Origin: Limenecus sp048360435
GTDB lineage: Bacteria; Cyanobacteriota; Vampirovibrionia; Gastranaerophilales; Gastranaerophilaceae
DNA: 27,984 nucleotides
Assembly (NCBI GenBank): GCA_048360435.1
Contig: DBGCOP010000032.1
Coordinates: 1-27,984 of the forward strand
Direction of reading: 5' to 3'
Positions 14,933 through 23,635 of this stretch are shown here, piece after piece. The notes beneath the pieces are model-generated. The model searched no databases, was not told the origin of the DNA, and worked only from the letters and a program-made list of their open reading frames with translations. Position numbers and translations under genes: made by a program. Numbering within the stretch: the stretch's first letter is position 1; each line of letters begins with the position of its first letter.

Positions 14933-15598
14933 TTAATTTTTGAAAAGTTTGCTGTGAATCTTTTCGAGAATAATCAATCTTGGCTTTTGTGGAGAATCGG
15001 TTGTATATTCTTCAACAGGACAGAGGTTGCGCCAGTTTTCTGCAATAACCCTGTGAGGCTTGTCAGGAGTGATTTTCAAAGAGTTGCCTTCAAGTATGTC
15101 AACGTTTACAATTCCGAGTTTTGTCAGCTTTTGAAGCTGGGTATAGACTTCTTGTTTTTCTTTGTCCGAGAGAAGATGCTGACCTTTTGTATAGTCAATT
15201 AAATCACCGCTTTTTGTACCTTTAATCTTTAAAACATTAAGAGAGAACCCTTCTTTTGATGAAGCAGTGTCTATAAATTCGGGAGCAATTGAGATTCCTT
15301 TGTCTTTGAGTGCATTCAAGATAGTTTTGTCATAATCCGAATCAAAATTTGTAGAGGTTTTTATGTAATATTCCCCTTTTTTGAATGTTTCATCATCAAT
15401 CTTTTCAAAATCCGGATTGTTGGCAATGTGTTTGTCAATAAAATCCCAGTATTCCTGATAAGAACCTGAATTTTTAACATTGTTCAGAAGCTGCGCAATG
15501 TCTTTTGGAAGAGCCTGTTCTTTTTCTTCTGAGACATGTGCTTTGAATGAGGGGAGCAGCGTATAAAATTTTAATGGGGTACTTTTAATCTCTGTCAT
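14933..15598 (-). CDS. Unknown protein between PRTase-like and NADAR genes
   Basis: 221 aa, good Shine-Dalgarno (AAGGAAG). It begins MTEIKSTPLKFYTLLPSFKA, a short leader ending in F-K-A of the kind seen in several proteins of this window. The remainder is soluble and mixed alpha/beta. The C-terminal third (LTKLGIVNVDILEGNSLKIT, then VIAENWRNL) faintly recalls the catalytic loop and DFG region of kinase-like folds (H-D..N...DW), but the catalytic residues are not convincing. Starts 12 bp after the PRTase-like gene and ends 49 bp before the NADAR gene, so it is part of the same operon. Unrecognised; kinase-like fold is a weak guess. Confidence 0.65.
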   Translation of the reverse strand: MTEIKSTPLKFYTLLPSFKAHVSEEKEQALPKDIAQLLNNVKNSGSYQEYWDFIDKHIANNPDFEKIDDETFKKGEYYIKTSTNFDSDYDKTILNALKDKGISIAPEFIDTASSKEGFSLNVLKIKGTKSGDLIDYTKGQHLLSDKEKQEVYTQLQKLTKLGIVNVDILEGNSLKITPDKPHRVIAENWRNLCPVEEYTTDSPQKPRLIILEKIHSKLFKN

Positions 15599-15610
15599 TT
15601 TAAACTTCCT

Positions 15611-16792
15611 TTAATGTAATAAATTTGCTAGCCATCTTGGTGGATATTCAAGATGTCCTTCTTTTGATACTGCTAATTTTTCACAATTTTTGATAGCATA
15701 ACGCGGACCTGAGAAAAGAGATTCTATCATTTTGGCTGCGAAAATACTGTTGTTGTTTGGTGCCATGTAAGGAAACATAACAGCACTTCCTGTGGAAAAT
15801 CCCTGAGTGGTGTCTTGACATCTGAGGAGAGTTTTCAGAAAATCCTGCTGAACTTTCTTTTCTTTGCCATTGACAATGATAGCAAGCTCTTTGAAGAAGT
15901 CTGATTCTTCAAGAGTCTTTCTTAAAGAACCGTCATAGTGGATTCCTGCTTGAGGAATATTTGCCTTGAGCTGATTGACACCTCTTTCACAGGCAGTGCA
16001 GGCAAAAAAGTCGATGTCTTTTACACCTTTGCAGCTCTGACGGATTGAGTTGTATACATCTTCAACTGACTTTCCGCTCATGATGCAGTCATCAAGGATT
16101 GCTACATTTGTGTTCGGTTTTTTTGAAGAATATTCTGTCAGATTTTTCCAGCCTGTGATTACTCTGGCATCAGGGTTAATCTTTTTATATATCTCGGCAA
16201 TTATACCGTAGCTTTTTTCTTCACTTGGAACATAAATAACAGGATTTTTGCCGCTTTTTTGAATCCGGGTTGAAAAACCTTTTAGGATGTTTTCTATCCT
16301 TTCATAGGAATATATATCAAGATTTCTTTCAAGATATTTTGTGAGCAGACTTTTTGCATTTTTTGCTGTTTCCGGACTAATGTTCGGAAAAACAGTTTTT
16401 AAATAATTGTCGAGAGCCCCGTTTGGTTTTGTTAACTCGTCAATTGCATTTTGATAAACACCTTTTGAGTTTTTTATTCCGTATGAGTCTTTCCAGTTTT
16501 GAAGAAACTCTGTTGTTCTTTTTCTTTTTATTGCAGACGCAAGCTTTGAACGGTTGTATTTTGCCACAACAGCTTCAAGCTTTTTGGCAAAATCGGACTT
16601 TTCAGCCGCAGAGTCAACGACTTTCTTTGCAGTTGTAAAAGAAGTTATATCAGTGTTGGCAATTCTGTCCAGTCTCAGATTTGTCAGCTCTGAAGGCGCA
16701 GTGTGAAATCTGCCGACAGCCGGAGCCATCATTTTTTTAATCTGATTGGCACAAATTTTGCTTATGTTGTTAACTGTTGAAATATTAGCCAC
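15611..16792 (-). CDS. Phosphoribosyltransferase-like protein (PRTase-CE type), first gene of the NADAR operon
   Basis: 393 aa, GTG start with a GGA ribosome site; internal Met21/22 is an alternative. Residues 1-50 form a leader with GRFHTAPS; residues 60-175 are helical. From about 183 a Rossmann-like phosphoribosyltransferase fold appears: NPVIYVPSEEKSYGIIAEIY, then the PRPP-loop motif NVAILDDCIMSGKS (229-242), and the C-terminal PYMAPNNNS (341-349). DD..xxSGxS followed by a P-x-TPNN-like motif is what I know from the 'PRTase associated with conflict' family, found in phage-defence and effector contexts. Substrate unknown. Heads a set with the 221-aa protein and NADAR, transcribed away from the TPR gene. 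A TATAAT lies at 16828-16823 on this strand. Confidence 0.7.
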   Translation of the reverse strand: MANISTVNNISKICANQIKKMMAPAVGRFHTAPSELTNLRLDRIANTDITSFTTAKKVVDSAAEKSDFAKKLEAVVAKYNRSKLASAIKRKRTTEFLQNWKDSYGIKNSKGVYQNAIDELTKPNGALDNYLKTVFPNISPETAKNAKSLLTKYLERNLDIYSYERIENILKGFSTRIQKSGKNPVIYVPSEEKSYGIIAEIYKKINPDARVITGWKNLTEYSSKKPNTNVAILDDCIMSGKSVEDVYNSIRQSCKGVKDIDFFACTACERGVNQLKANIPQAGIHYDGSLRKTLEESDFFKELAIIVNGKEKKVQQDFLKTLLRCQDTTQGFSTGSAVMFPYMAPNNNSIFAAKMIESLFSGPRYAIKNCEKLAVSKEGHLEYPPRWLANLLH

Positions 16793-16881
16793 CTGAAATT
16801 CCGTAAACTAAAACTAACCTTAATTATATAAAAACATTTATGAAAAATAAATTGCTATTAATTTTGTAATATAATAAAAAA

Positions 16882-17367
16882 ATGACAGAAGATTATAAAA
16901 AATACCTCGATGAGGGCATATATAATATAAGAAGCGGAAAATACGAGTCTGCAATCGAGAATATAAACAAATCTATTGATTTGAAAAACGATTGGGAAAT
17001 TTCCTACTTTTACAGGGCTGTTGCCCATCAGGCACTTGAGCATTTTGATGAAGCTATGCTTGATTATACAAAGGCCTTGCAGTTGAATGAAAAAATGACA
17101 GATGCGTATTATAATCGCGCAAAAATCACCCTTTCACGAAAAGATATAAAAGAGCCTGATGCGGCTTCTGCTGTCAAAGACCTTGAAAAAGCACTTGAAC
17201 TGGATGAAAAATTTCTTGATGCACTTTTTGCAATGGCTGCTGCTCATAAAAAGCTCGGTAACTATAATAAGGCACTTGATTACCTTGAAAAACTGCTTGA
17301 GATAGAACCTGAGGCAGTGAATGCACGCGCTTTGAAAAAACTTTTGCTTCAAAAATACATAAAATAA
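16882..17367 (+). CDS. Tetratricopeptide-repeat protein
   Basis: 161 aa made of about four TPR units: residues 6-35 (LDEGIYNIRSGKYESAIENI), 40-70 (YFYRAVAHQALEHFDEAMLD), 73-112 (AYYNRAKITLSRKDIKEPDA, with a small insertion) and 113-150 (ALFAMAAAHKKLGNYNKALD). No signal peptide or membrane segment, so cytoplasmic scaffold or adaptor. Start without Shine-Dalgarno, 6 nt after TATAAT (16870-16875). Divergent from the PRTase-like gene and convergent with the lytic transglycosylase-like gene. Partner not deducible. Confidence 0.88.
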   Translation: MTEDYKKYLDEGIYNIRSGKYESAIENINKSIDLKNDWEISYFYRAVAHQALEHFDEAMLDYTKALQLNEKMTDAYYNRAKITLSRKDIKEPDAASAVKDLEKALELDEKFLDALFAMAAAHKKLGNYNKALDYLEKLLEIEPEAVNARALKKLLLQKYIK

Positions 17368-17380
17368 TTTTTAAAACCGG

Positions 17381-18274
17381 TTAAGCTTCTTTGTATTGCG
17401 GAAGAGGCCAGATTTTTCTGACAGCTGTTGAATCCGGCGGCAGCCTGTACTGGCTTCCGCAATATTGTGCGAGAGCTTTTCTTGTGTCACCTTTTGCTCT
17501 GCTCAGCTTGCCTTTGTATGCCATAATCCCGACTTCTACCCCGAGAGCTACATCCTTTTGAATGGCAAGATAAAGAGAATCAACCGTGGGATATTTTTTC
17601 TTCAACTCTGCAATTCTTTCGTCGTCAGCTTTGAAATGTCTGTGGTCGTATGAAAGAATAGCTTTCCTTGTTCCTGATTTGAGCTTTTTATATGCATTTC
17701 CATCAGCATACATAATTTCGAGAGTGGTTTTGTCAACCTGCATTACGCCTTTGTATTGACTGCCCGGGTGTACCATTACCGAATCTTTGAAGTTGTATCC
17801 GCCTGTTTCTTTTTCAAGAATTGCAACAGTAATTTCAGGGTCAAGACCGTATTTTTCGGACAGAGAACATATCATGTTTGCTATGCCGTGAGCTTTTTCA
17901 CCGCCGGTTCTTTTTGAAACGTGTTTTAGGACTTTGTTATACTTTGCTTCATCTTTTGGTTTGTAGTCTTTGTAATCGTCTATGTAAGCTGTTTTTCCGT
18001 CTCTGGGCTTTTTTTCAAGAACCTTTTGCGCATCTTCTTTAGTTGCTTTTTTAACATTTTCAACCTCAGGTCGAACCTTTGGTGCGACAAATGTTGCATC
18101 GCATGCAGCAGGCTGAACCTGATATTCATCAATATTTGTATTCTTGAACTTCCCGGCTTCTTTTGCGGCTGTCCAGAAATTTTCTTTTGTTTCCTTTTTC
18201 TCTGTTGTTTGAGCCGGCTGTTTAATGTCACTTGCGGCAACCGTAAAAAGTTCGGTTTTTGATAATTCTGTCAT
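17381..18274 (-). CDS. SLT-domain lytic transglycosylase-like protein without classical signal peptide
   Basis: 297 aa from ATG 18274, preferred because AGGGA lies 7 nt upstream; a GTG at 18304 would add ten residues with a poorer site. Residues 1-100 are a hydrophilic, low-complexity leader (ELFTVAASDIKQPAQTTEKK...). Residues about 128-275 form a lysozyme-like domain. The likely catalytic Glu is E156 in VAILEKETGGY, where the family has ES; GSQYKGVMQV (171-180) is the G.MQ motif; AQYCGSQY is near the C-terminus. It would cleave peptidoglycan glycan strands. The lack of a Sec signal suggests export by another route, or a structural-protein role as in phage or pilus/secretion-associated muramidases. 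ET for ES is tolerated in some homologs. Confidence 0.75.
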   Translation of the reverse strand: MTELSKTELFTVAASDIKQPAQTTEKKETKENFWTAAKEAGKFKNTNIDEYQVQPAACDATFVAPKVRPEVENVKKATKEDAQKVLEKKPRDGKTAYIDDYKDYKPKDEAKYNKVLKHVSKRTGGEKAHGIANMICSLSEKYGLDPEITVAILEKETGGYNFKDSVMVHPGSQYKGVMQVDKTTLEIMYADGNAYKKLKSGTRKAILSYDHRHFKADDERIAELKKKYPTVDSLYLAIQKDVALGVEVGIMAYKGKLSRAKGDTRKALAQYCGSQYRLPPDSTAVRKIWPLPQYKEA

Positions 18275-18415
18275 TTTATTCCCTGTTTTTAATGTTTCTT
18301 CCACCTTATAAATACCACGGCAGCATAGGTTTTAAACCTTTTTATATGTAATTCATATATATTGTATAAATTTGTGAATATGTTACAATATTTCCATAGA
18401 CAGTCGAGTGGGAAA

Positions 18416-20692
18416 ATGTGTAAAAAACTTTCGATAGCTTTTGTCTGGCACATGCATCAGCCGGTTTATAAGTCGGAGGTCAACGGCATATATCTTATGC
18501 CCTGGGTTAGGCTCCGCGCGGTCAAAGACTATCTTGATATGCTTTTGATTCTGGAGAAATTTCCGAAAACAAAGCTGAATTTCAACCTTGTTCCCATGTT
18601 GATTTCATCAATCTACGACTACGGTTATAACGGTGAACACGACATCTATTCACGCCTGACGATTACACCTGTTGACGAACTCACTGACGACGAAAAAGAA
18701 TTTATCCTCAACCACTTTTTTGATGCAAATTATCAAAATATGGTGCTTCCATACAGCGAGTATAAAAAACTCTATGACAGAAGGATGCAGAATCCGAATT
18801 GTTCTGTGAAGGATTTTACGAATCAGGAATATGCTGACATAATGTCGTGGTTCAATCTCGTGTGGTTTGACCCGATGTGGAGAGATTTCCCCGAACTCAA
18901 AAAACTTTTTGCAAAGAAAAACGGCGAATTTACTCTTGCTGACAGAGAAAACATAATCGAAATCCAAAGAGAAATTATAAGACGTATCATTCCGTCTTAT
19001 AAAAAGTATCAGGATGAAGGAAAAATCGAAATATCCACAAGTCCTTACTATCACCCGATAATGCCTTTGCTTCTGGATATGAAGGATGCTGTTTTTGCGA
19101 ACCCGAATGCTGATTATCCGAGATTAAAATCCGATATGACAGAGGATGCGGCAATCAATGTTAAACTTGCTCTTGACAGGTTTGAACAGATTTTTGGAAA
19201 GCGTCCGTCAGGTATGTGGCCTTCTGAGCAGTGTATATCTGAAAAAACACTGCGCCTGTTTATGGATATGGGCGTAAAATGGACAATCTCTGACGAGGGT
19301 GTTCTTGAACAAACTTTGAAAAAAGAGTTTGTAAGAGACTTTAGAGGTTATCTCGAAGACCCCTATGATCTTTGCCATGCTTATGAATACGACTATGAAG
19401 GCAAAAAAATCGACCTTCTTTTCAGAGATGCTGTTATTCCAAACCTCATCGGATTTGAATATCCGCACCATGACCCTGTGAAAGCCGCGAATGACCTCTA
19501 TGACAGAATTAAAACAAAACAGAAAAAACTCGCGGGTTCTCCCGACAAATACCACCTTCTGACGATTGCAATGGATGGAGAAAACTGCTGGGAAAATTAC
19601 AGAAACGACGGTCACGAATTTCTTGAAACTCTCTACAAACTTATTGAAGAGGATGAAGAACTCGAAACAGTTCTTGTTTCGGAGTATCTTTCACGAGACG
19701 AAAAGTCTCTTCCTCTGGATCATTTGACACCCGGGTCTTGGATAAACAGAGACTTTTTGCTGTGGATTGGAGAACCCACAAAAAATCTTGCTTGGACCTA
19801 TATGGACGAGGCGAGATGTACTTTGTCAGAGTATGAAAAACTGCATTCAAAATCAAAAAACTTTGACGCAGAAGCTCTGAGACAGGCATGGGAGGAGCTT
19901 CTCATCTGTCAGTCTTCTGACTGGTACTGGTGGTACGGTGAACCGAATGATTCAGGACAGGATGATATTTTTGACCATTTGTTCAGAGAACATTTAAAAA
20001 ATATCTATCGTGCAATCAACCAGCCCATTCCGTCCTACCTGGAGGCACCGCTTGGTGACTTTATCGAGGCACATTCCAGATACCCTGCGGCACCGTTTGA
20101 CAATTTCGAATTGACAGGGACAGATCCTGACTCAATATGGGACATGGGCGGATGTATAGACATCCCGGCTCCGCCAACAATGCAGGAAAAACGTTTCTTT
20201 AACAAAATCTGCTTTGGCTATGATTCTCAAAATCTTTATTTACGATTTGATATAAACAAATTCGTCATGGACAAAGAAAACGGATTCAAGGATTTCAACC
20301 AGATTTATATCTATTTCAAAAACAAAACCGAAGGTTATATGCCATCTTCGCCCATACGTACCGTGAATAAGACAGAGACAAATATTCCTTTACTTCGTGA
20401 AGCGTACAACAGCGAAGTGAAAATCACACTATACAAAAACCTTCATTTTACAGCACAGCTGGCTCATGCTTCAAAGGACAACCTTTGGGTGCTCCAGATT
20501 AAAAACGGTGTGGACTATGTGTTTGGAGATTATCTCGAGGTCAAAATACCTTTTGAAGATTTGAGAGTTCAGGACAATGAAATGGTAGAATTCTTTATTA
20601 TACAGGGACCTATGGGTATAGTGGATGATTTTTACCCCCAGAACTCTCTTTTGCCTGTGGTTAAACCCGAAAAATCTCACAGCAGGGTTTAA
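18416..20692 (+). CDS. Glycoside hydrolase family 57 alpha-glucan enzyme
   Basis: 758 aa from ATG 18416. An in-frame start at 18362 would add 18 residues without the conserved opening and is rejected. The GH57 motifs are present: WHMHQPVY (11-18), MWPSEQCIS with the nucleophile candidate E271, and AMDGENCW with the acid/base candidate D387 followed by ENYRNDGHEFLETLY. After about residue 520 comes an extra C-terminal region with a carbohydrate-binding-like beta domain (CFGYDSQNLYLRFDI, KITLYKNLHFTAQLA). No signal peptide: cytoplasmic, acting on glycogen or maltodextrin (amylase, glucanotransferase or amylopullulanase-like; the subtype cannot be told). Monocistronic, with weak GAGTGGGA ribosome site. 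Confidence 0.9.
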   Translation: MCKKLSIAFVWHMHQPVYKSEVNGIYLMPWVRLRAVKDYLDMLLILEKFPKTKLNFNLVPMLISSIYDYGYNGEHDIYSRLTITPVDELTDDEKEFILNHFFDANYQNMVLPYSEYKKLYDRRMQNPNCSVKDFTNQEYADIMSWFNLVWFDPMWRDFPELKKLFAKKNGEFTLADRENIIEIQREIIRRIIPSYKKYQDEGKIEISTSPYYHPIMPLLLDMKDAVFANPNADYPRLKSDMTEDAAINVKLALDRFEQIFGKRPSGMWPSEQCISEKTLRLFMDMGVKWTISDEGVLEQTLKKEFVRDFRGYLEDPYDLCHAYEYDYEGKKIDLLFRDAVIPNLIGFEYPHHDPVKAANDLYDRIKTKQKKLAGSPDKYHLLTIAMDGENCWENYRNDGHEFLETLYKLIEEDEELETVLVSEYLSRDEKSLPLDHLTPGSWINRDFLLWIGEPTKNLAWTYMDEARCTLSEYEKLHSKSKNFDAEALRQAWEELLICQSSDWYWWYGEPNDSGQDDIFDHLFREHLKNIYRAINQPIPSYLEAPLGDFIEAHSRYPAAPFDNFELTGTDPDSIWDMGGCIDIPAPPTMQEKRFFNKICFGYDSQNLYLRFDINKFVMDKENGFKDFNQIYIYFKNKTEGYMPSSPIRTVNKTETNIPLLREAYNSEVKITLYKNLHFTAQLAHASKDNLWVLQIKNGVDYVFGDYLEVKIPFEDLRVQDNEMVEFFIIQGPMGIVDDFYPQNSLLPVVKPEKSHSRV

Positions 20693-20769
20693 TATTTCTT
20701 AAAACATGCGCAAAAAAAATTTTTTTTCTTTTTTGCTTCTTTTGTAATTATAATTATCAGGAGGCAATT

Positions 20770-21561
20770 ATGATTTCCAATATATCCCGTGCAATATTTT
20801 CTGTTCCGAGAAAAATGACCTTTGCGCCTGCTTTTAAATCTTCTGAGCCGGAAAAACAGGATACAGTGGAATTTTCAACGAAAAACCTCGGACTCGGGGT
20901 AAGTGATGAAGAGAAAATAAAAATTCTCGACGAAATTCTTGATAAAAAATTGAAAAATTTTTCAGCCTGCATCCGCTATTACAGAGGTGAAAGCGAGGAC
21001 ATTGCAGAAATAACCGAGGCAAAACTGGATTCTGTCATGAGCGATGACGGTATGTCGAGTGATTTCTATAAAGATGCGCTTAAAGCTATGGATGAAGCAG
21101 CAACCCCAGAAAAAGCAATTTTTATAGGTCGTAGAGCAATTGAAAAAAGCGAAGCTCTAATTCAAAAATACTGGTTCGATAAAGGGCTGGAGAAAAAAAT
21201 AGATGGAGGCAAGGAGATAGCCGAAAAAGCTGTAATTGAAATTACTTCAAACCTTGCGCAAATTCAAAAATGCTATGAACGAAGTTTGAAACTGGATGAT
21301 GTTCCGGAGAGACTCAAAGTCGGCAGAAAAAAAGTATCAATGATTGAAAATTATTTCAATAAGATGAATGAAGAAAACAAAAAAATCAGACCCGTCCAAA
21401 ATACAGGCGTAGACATTTTGAGAATGTACGGGGATAGGCTGTTTAACCTGAAAAATAAATTCAAAGAATTTTTGAATGTTACACCAATATACCGTACAGA
21501 AATAGAAAATAAACTTTCAAACTTAGGCTATGACTATAATACAGACAGTTTCTCAGACTAA
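20770..21561 (+). CDS. Lineage-specific helical protein, first of an overlapping paralog pair
   Basis: 263 aa, strong Shine-Dalgarno (AGGAGG) before ATG. Begins MISNISRAIFSVPRKMTFAP followed by AFKSSEPEK, again a short leader with an F-K motif. The rest is charged and helical with coiled-coil character (KILDEILDKKLKNFSACIRY, AEKAVIEITSNLAQIQKCYE). No membrane segment or known domain. The 3' end overlaps the next gene by 32 bp. Parts align by eye with the next protein (LDKKLKNFSACIRYY with LQKRLNSFDAAVEYL; LAQIQKCYERSLKLDDV with IKERQKKLLGVYEKEAGL), so the two are probably diverged duplicates. Confidence 0.72.
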   Translation: MISNISRAIFSVPRKMTFAPAFKSSEPEKQDTVEFSTKNLGLGVSDEEKIKILDEILDKKLKNFSACIRYYRGESEDIAEITEAKLDSVMSDDGMSSDFYKDALKAMDEAATPEKAIFIGRRAIEKSEALIQKYWFDKGLEKKIDGGKEIAEKAVIEITSNLAQIQKCYERSLKLDDVPERLKVGRKKVSMIENYFNKMNEENKKIRPVQNTGVDILRMYGDRLFNLKNKFKEFLNVTPIYRTEIENKLSNLGYDYNTDSFSD

Positions 21562-22471
21562 TACGAATTTAACTAAAAAAAACGAATCACCTCAAAGACA
21601 GAGCCTGCTTGAGATTATGAAAAAACAGGCATCGAAAGATGAGTTTACACTGTCTGTGCCTGAGAAAAAAGCAAAACCTGAAAATTGCAATAATAAAAAT
21701 AAAGAGGCTTCGGGCTTAATCTTACTCGCTGCTGCTGCGGTGCTGGGTTTGAGTTTTGCCGGCGGCAGAGTCTCTTTGAAAAAAACAAAAGAATTACAAC
21801 AGCTGCTGCAAAAACGTCTGAACTCTTTTGATGCTGCTGTCGAATATCTTGGTCTTGAGTGTGAACAAATCAACGGCAGCACAAAACAGGAAATGAAATC
21901 TTTTTACAAAAATATACTCAAAGAACTAAAACACTCTGATATAGCCGGCTGGCGCAAACAAATGGAAGAGAAGGTGACTTATGAAAGCGCAAAAGATTTT
22001 TATGAGAGTGCAAAAAGTTATTTTGAAATAAAAATTTCCTCAACGGGACTGGACTTTTCAGACGACCCTGCTTTTGAAAAAATTTATTCAAAAGGTGCCT
22101 CGATTGTTTTAAAATCAGCTGAAAAAATCAAAGAAAGACAGAAGAAACTTCTCGGAGTTTATGAAAAAGAAGCAGGTCTCAGGGATATTAAACCCGCATA
22201 TTTCAGCGACAGAAACTGTCTTTTGTCCATAATTGATTTTCAAAAAAATCTGAGAGTAAAAGTTGACGATGTCAGCAGTATAAATTTGAATTATCAAATA
22301 GAACTTGAGAACGAAAACAGAAGGCTTTTCAACCTTTTCGGCACGAAGATTTCCAATTACCTTAAAGAAATCAACAATCTGCTCAAGGATGCAAAAGAAA
22401 GATATGAACTTCTTGACCCGAAGAACAATGATATTTTGAAAGATTTGCTCGACAGTGCCGGTTTGAACTAA
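21530..22471 (+). CDS. Lineage-specific protein with one membrane segment, overlapping paralog
   Basis: 313 aa from ATG 21530, which overlaps the upstream gene by 32 bp; a downstream ATG (residue 30) is an alternative start. Residues 1-58 are hydrophilic. About residues 62-82 (GLILLAAAAVLGLSFAGG) form one membrane segment, then a long helical, charged domain. It shows weak repeats of the upstream protein's pattern, but with the membrane anchor added. Translation is probably coupled through the overlap. Unrecognised. Monotopic membrane protein by sequence. Confidence 0.72.
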   Translation: MTIIQTVSQTNTNLTKKNESPQRQSLLEIMKKQASKDEFTLSVPEKKAKPENCNNKNKEASGLILLAAAAVLGLSFAGGRVSLKKTKELQQLLQKRLNSFDAAVEYLGLECEQINGSTKQEMKSFYKNILKELKHSDIAGWRKQMEEKVTYESAKDFYESAKSYFEIKISSTGLDFSDDPAFEKIYSKGASIVLKSAEKIKERQKKLLGVYEKEAGLRDIKPAYFSDRNCLLSIIDFQKNLRVKVDDVSSINLNYQIELENENRRLFNLFGTKISNYLKEINNLLKDAKERYELLDPKNNDILKDLLDSAGLN

Positions 22472-22673
22472 ACTGCTTTTTTAGAGATTATTCTGTCGGG
22501 TTACTTCTTGTCTGTCTTAACAATTCTACAAAGTAACATGACAAAAACTCATCCTCGAGATATGATTAAATGGTTCGGAATACTAAATTTACAGGTTAGA
22601 AGAGGGCAGGACAATTAACGAGAATTTTACAAACTTATCAGAATCAGAAAAACTGAATACACTGCTTACGAAA

Positions 22674-23105
22674 GTGAGTGCACTTTCTGACGAAAACGAC
22701 AAATTCAGCTCTTTGAGCACTTCCTCAATGCTCGCCAGAGCAGGCGTGCCGCTTTCACATATCCTTGTTGCCGACAACTATATGGTTATCAAAAAATTCT
22801 ACGGTGTTCCTGTTGTGAAAAGCAGACTCTCTAACAAAGAAAAAGCACTGCTCGCCAAATATGATTTCAATCAGCTTGAATATACAACAATCAAACAGGT
22901 GAACGAGGAACTTGAGCTTTTGAAAAAATGGTCTATGTCTCTTGACGAAAATTTGAAACTTGATGCGGACAGAATCATTGACATCAGAGCAAAAGAATTG
23001 AAATATCTTGCCGCTTGCAGATATACCCTGATTACAAACGAAATTTACAACGGATATATGGCTCTTGAGAAGTATTTTGAAGATATTTCAAAATATTCTA
23101 TATAA
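22674..23105 (+). CDS. Lineage-specific small protein with a questionable 5' end
   Basis: 143 aa from GTG 22674, without a clear ribosome site. The frame is open back to 22587, coding for plausible protein (RTINENFTNLSESEKLNTLL) but with no ATG. An ATG at 22538 or 22562 in another frame reads MIKWFG and then runs out. Adding one base near 22580 and one near 22597 would join MIKWFG-NTKFTGLEEG-RTINENF into one frame. The true N-terminus may therefore be frameshifted, or the start may be a rare codon. The C-terminal part is helical and soluble (MARAGVPLS-like opening LARAGVPLSHILVADNY). No known domain. A gap of about 200 bp separates it from the preceding gene. Confidence 0.55.
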   Translation: MSALSDENDKFSSLSTSSMLARAGVPLSHILVADNYMVIKKFYGVPVVKSRLSNKEKALLAKYDFNQLEYTTIKQVNEELELLKKWSMSLDENLKLDADRIIDIRAKELKYLAACRYTLITNEIYNGYMALEKYFEDISKYSI

Positions 23106-23134
23106 ATAAATGTAAACCTTTGTTAATATTCATA

Positions 23135-23154
23135 GCAAAAATTTTTATTTTTGC
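23135..23154. terminator. A/T-rich hairpin between two small genes
   Basis: Perfect GCAAAAAT-TTTT-ATTTTTGC. It may terminate the upstream gene (stop 23105), but the following GTTTTG is not a strong T run. Confidence 0.35.
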
Positions 23155-23194
23155 GTTTTGAATTGGTATAAAGTGAAGAAAAAGGAAGTGTAAT

Positions 23195-23635
23195 ATGTCA
23201 AAAGTCTTGTTTTTAGTGTCCCCAACCTTGAACTCTTTTGCTGACCCGAGAAAAGGAACAACGGGTAACAAAATAGACTGTGCATCAAAACACTTCGCAA
23301 ACGGATTTGTTACACATACTGTTGCAGGTGCGGCAATTGCCGGCGCAGGACTGGTCGGACGTTCAATCGTCAAAAAAGCTGCTGTTTCAAACCCTGATAC
23401 GGCAAAGAAACTCCTTGAAACAGGTCCTGTAAAAAAGGCTTTCAAATATCTCGGTGCTGCTCCAAAATGGGCAAAAGTTGCTGCTGCTGCCGTCACAGGC
23501 GTAATGGCTCTTATCTATTCATACAGAACAGGAAAAATTGAACAAAAATACCTTGACAGAGCCCAGTTTGTCGACCATACTTTCAACCTCGACGGAGAAG
23601 GTTCAAGAACTCCGGCAGCTCAAAAGATTAAATAA
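23195..23635 (+). CDS. Small hydrophobic protein of unknown function
   Basis: 146 aa with a good Shine-Dalgarno (AAAGGAAG) before the ATG. Begins MSKVLFLVSPTLNSFADPRK. Two apolar stretches: about residues 39-56 (THTVAGAAIAGAGLVGRS) and 90-110 (WAKVAAAAVTGVMALIYSY), each followed by basic residues, suggesting two membrane helices or a pore-like hairpin. Lys-rich tail. Unrecognised; could be a membrane-anchoring or secreted small protein. Monocistronic by spacing. Confidence 0.6.
   Translation: MSKVLFLVSPTLNSFADPRKGTTGNKIDCASKHFANGFVTHTVAGAAIAGAGLVGRSIVKKAAVSNPDTAKKLLETGPVKKAFKYLGAAPKWAKVAAAAVTGVMALIYSYRTGKIEQKYLDRAQFVDHTFNLDGEGSRTPAAQKIK

Noticed and set aside
18362..18415. Longer N-terminus for the GH57 gene
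   Set aside because: The extra 18 residues precede the conserved start of the GH57 domain and lack a ribosome site; ATG 18416 is better placed.
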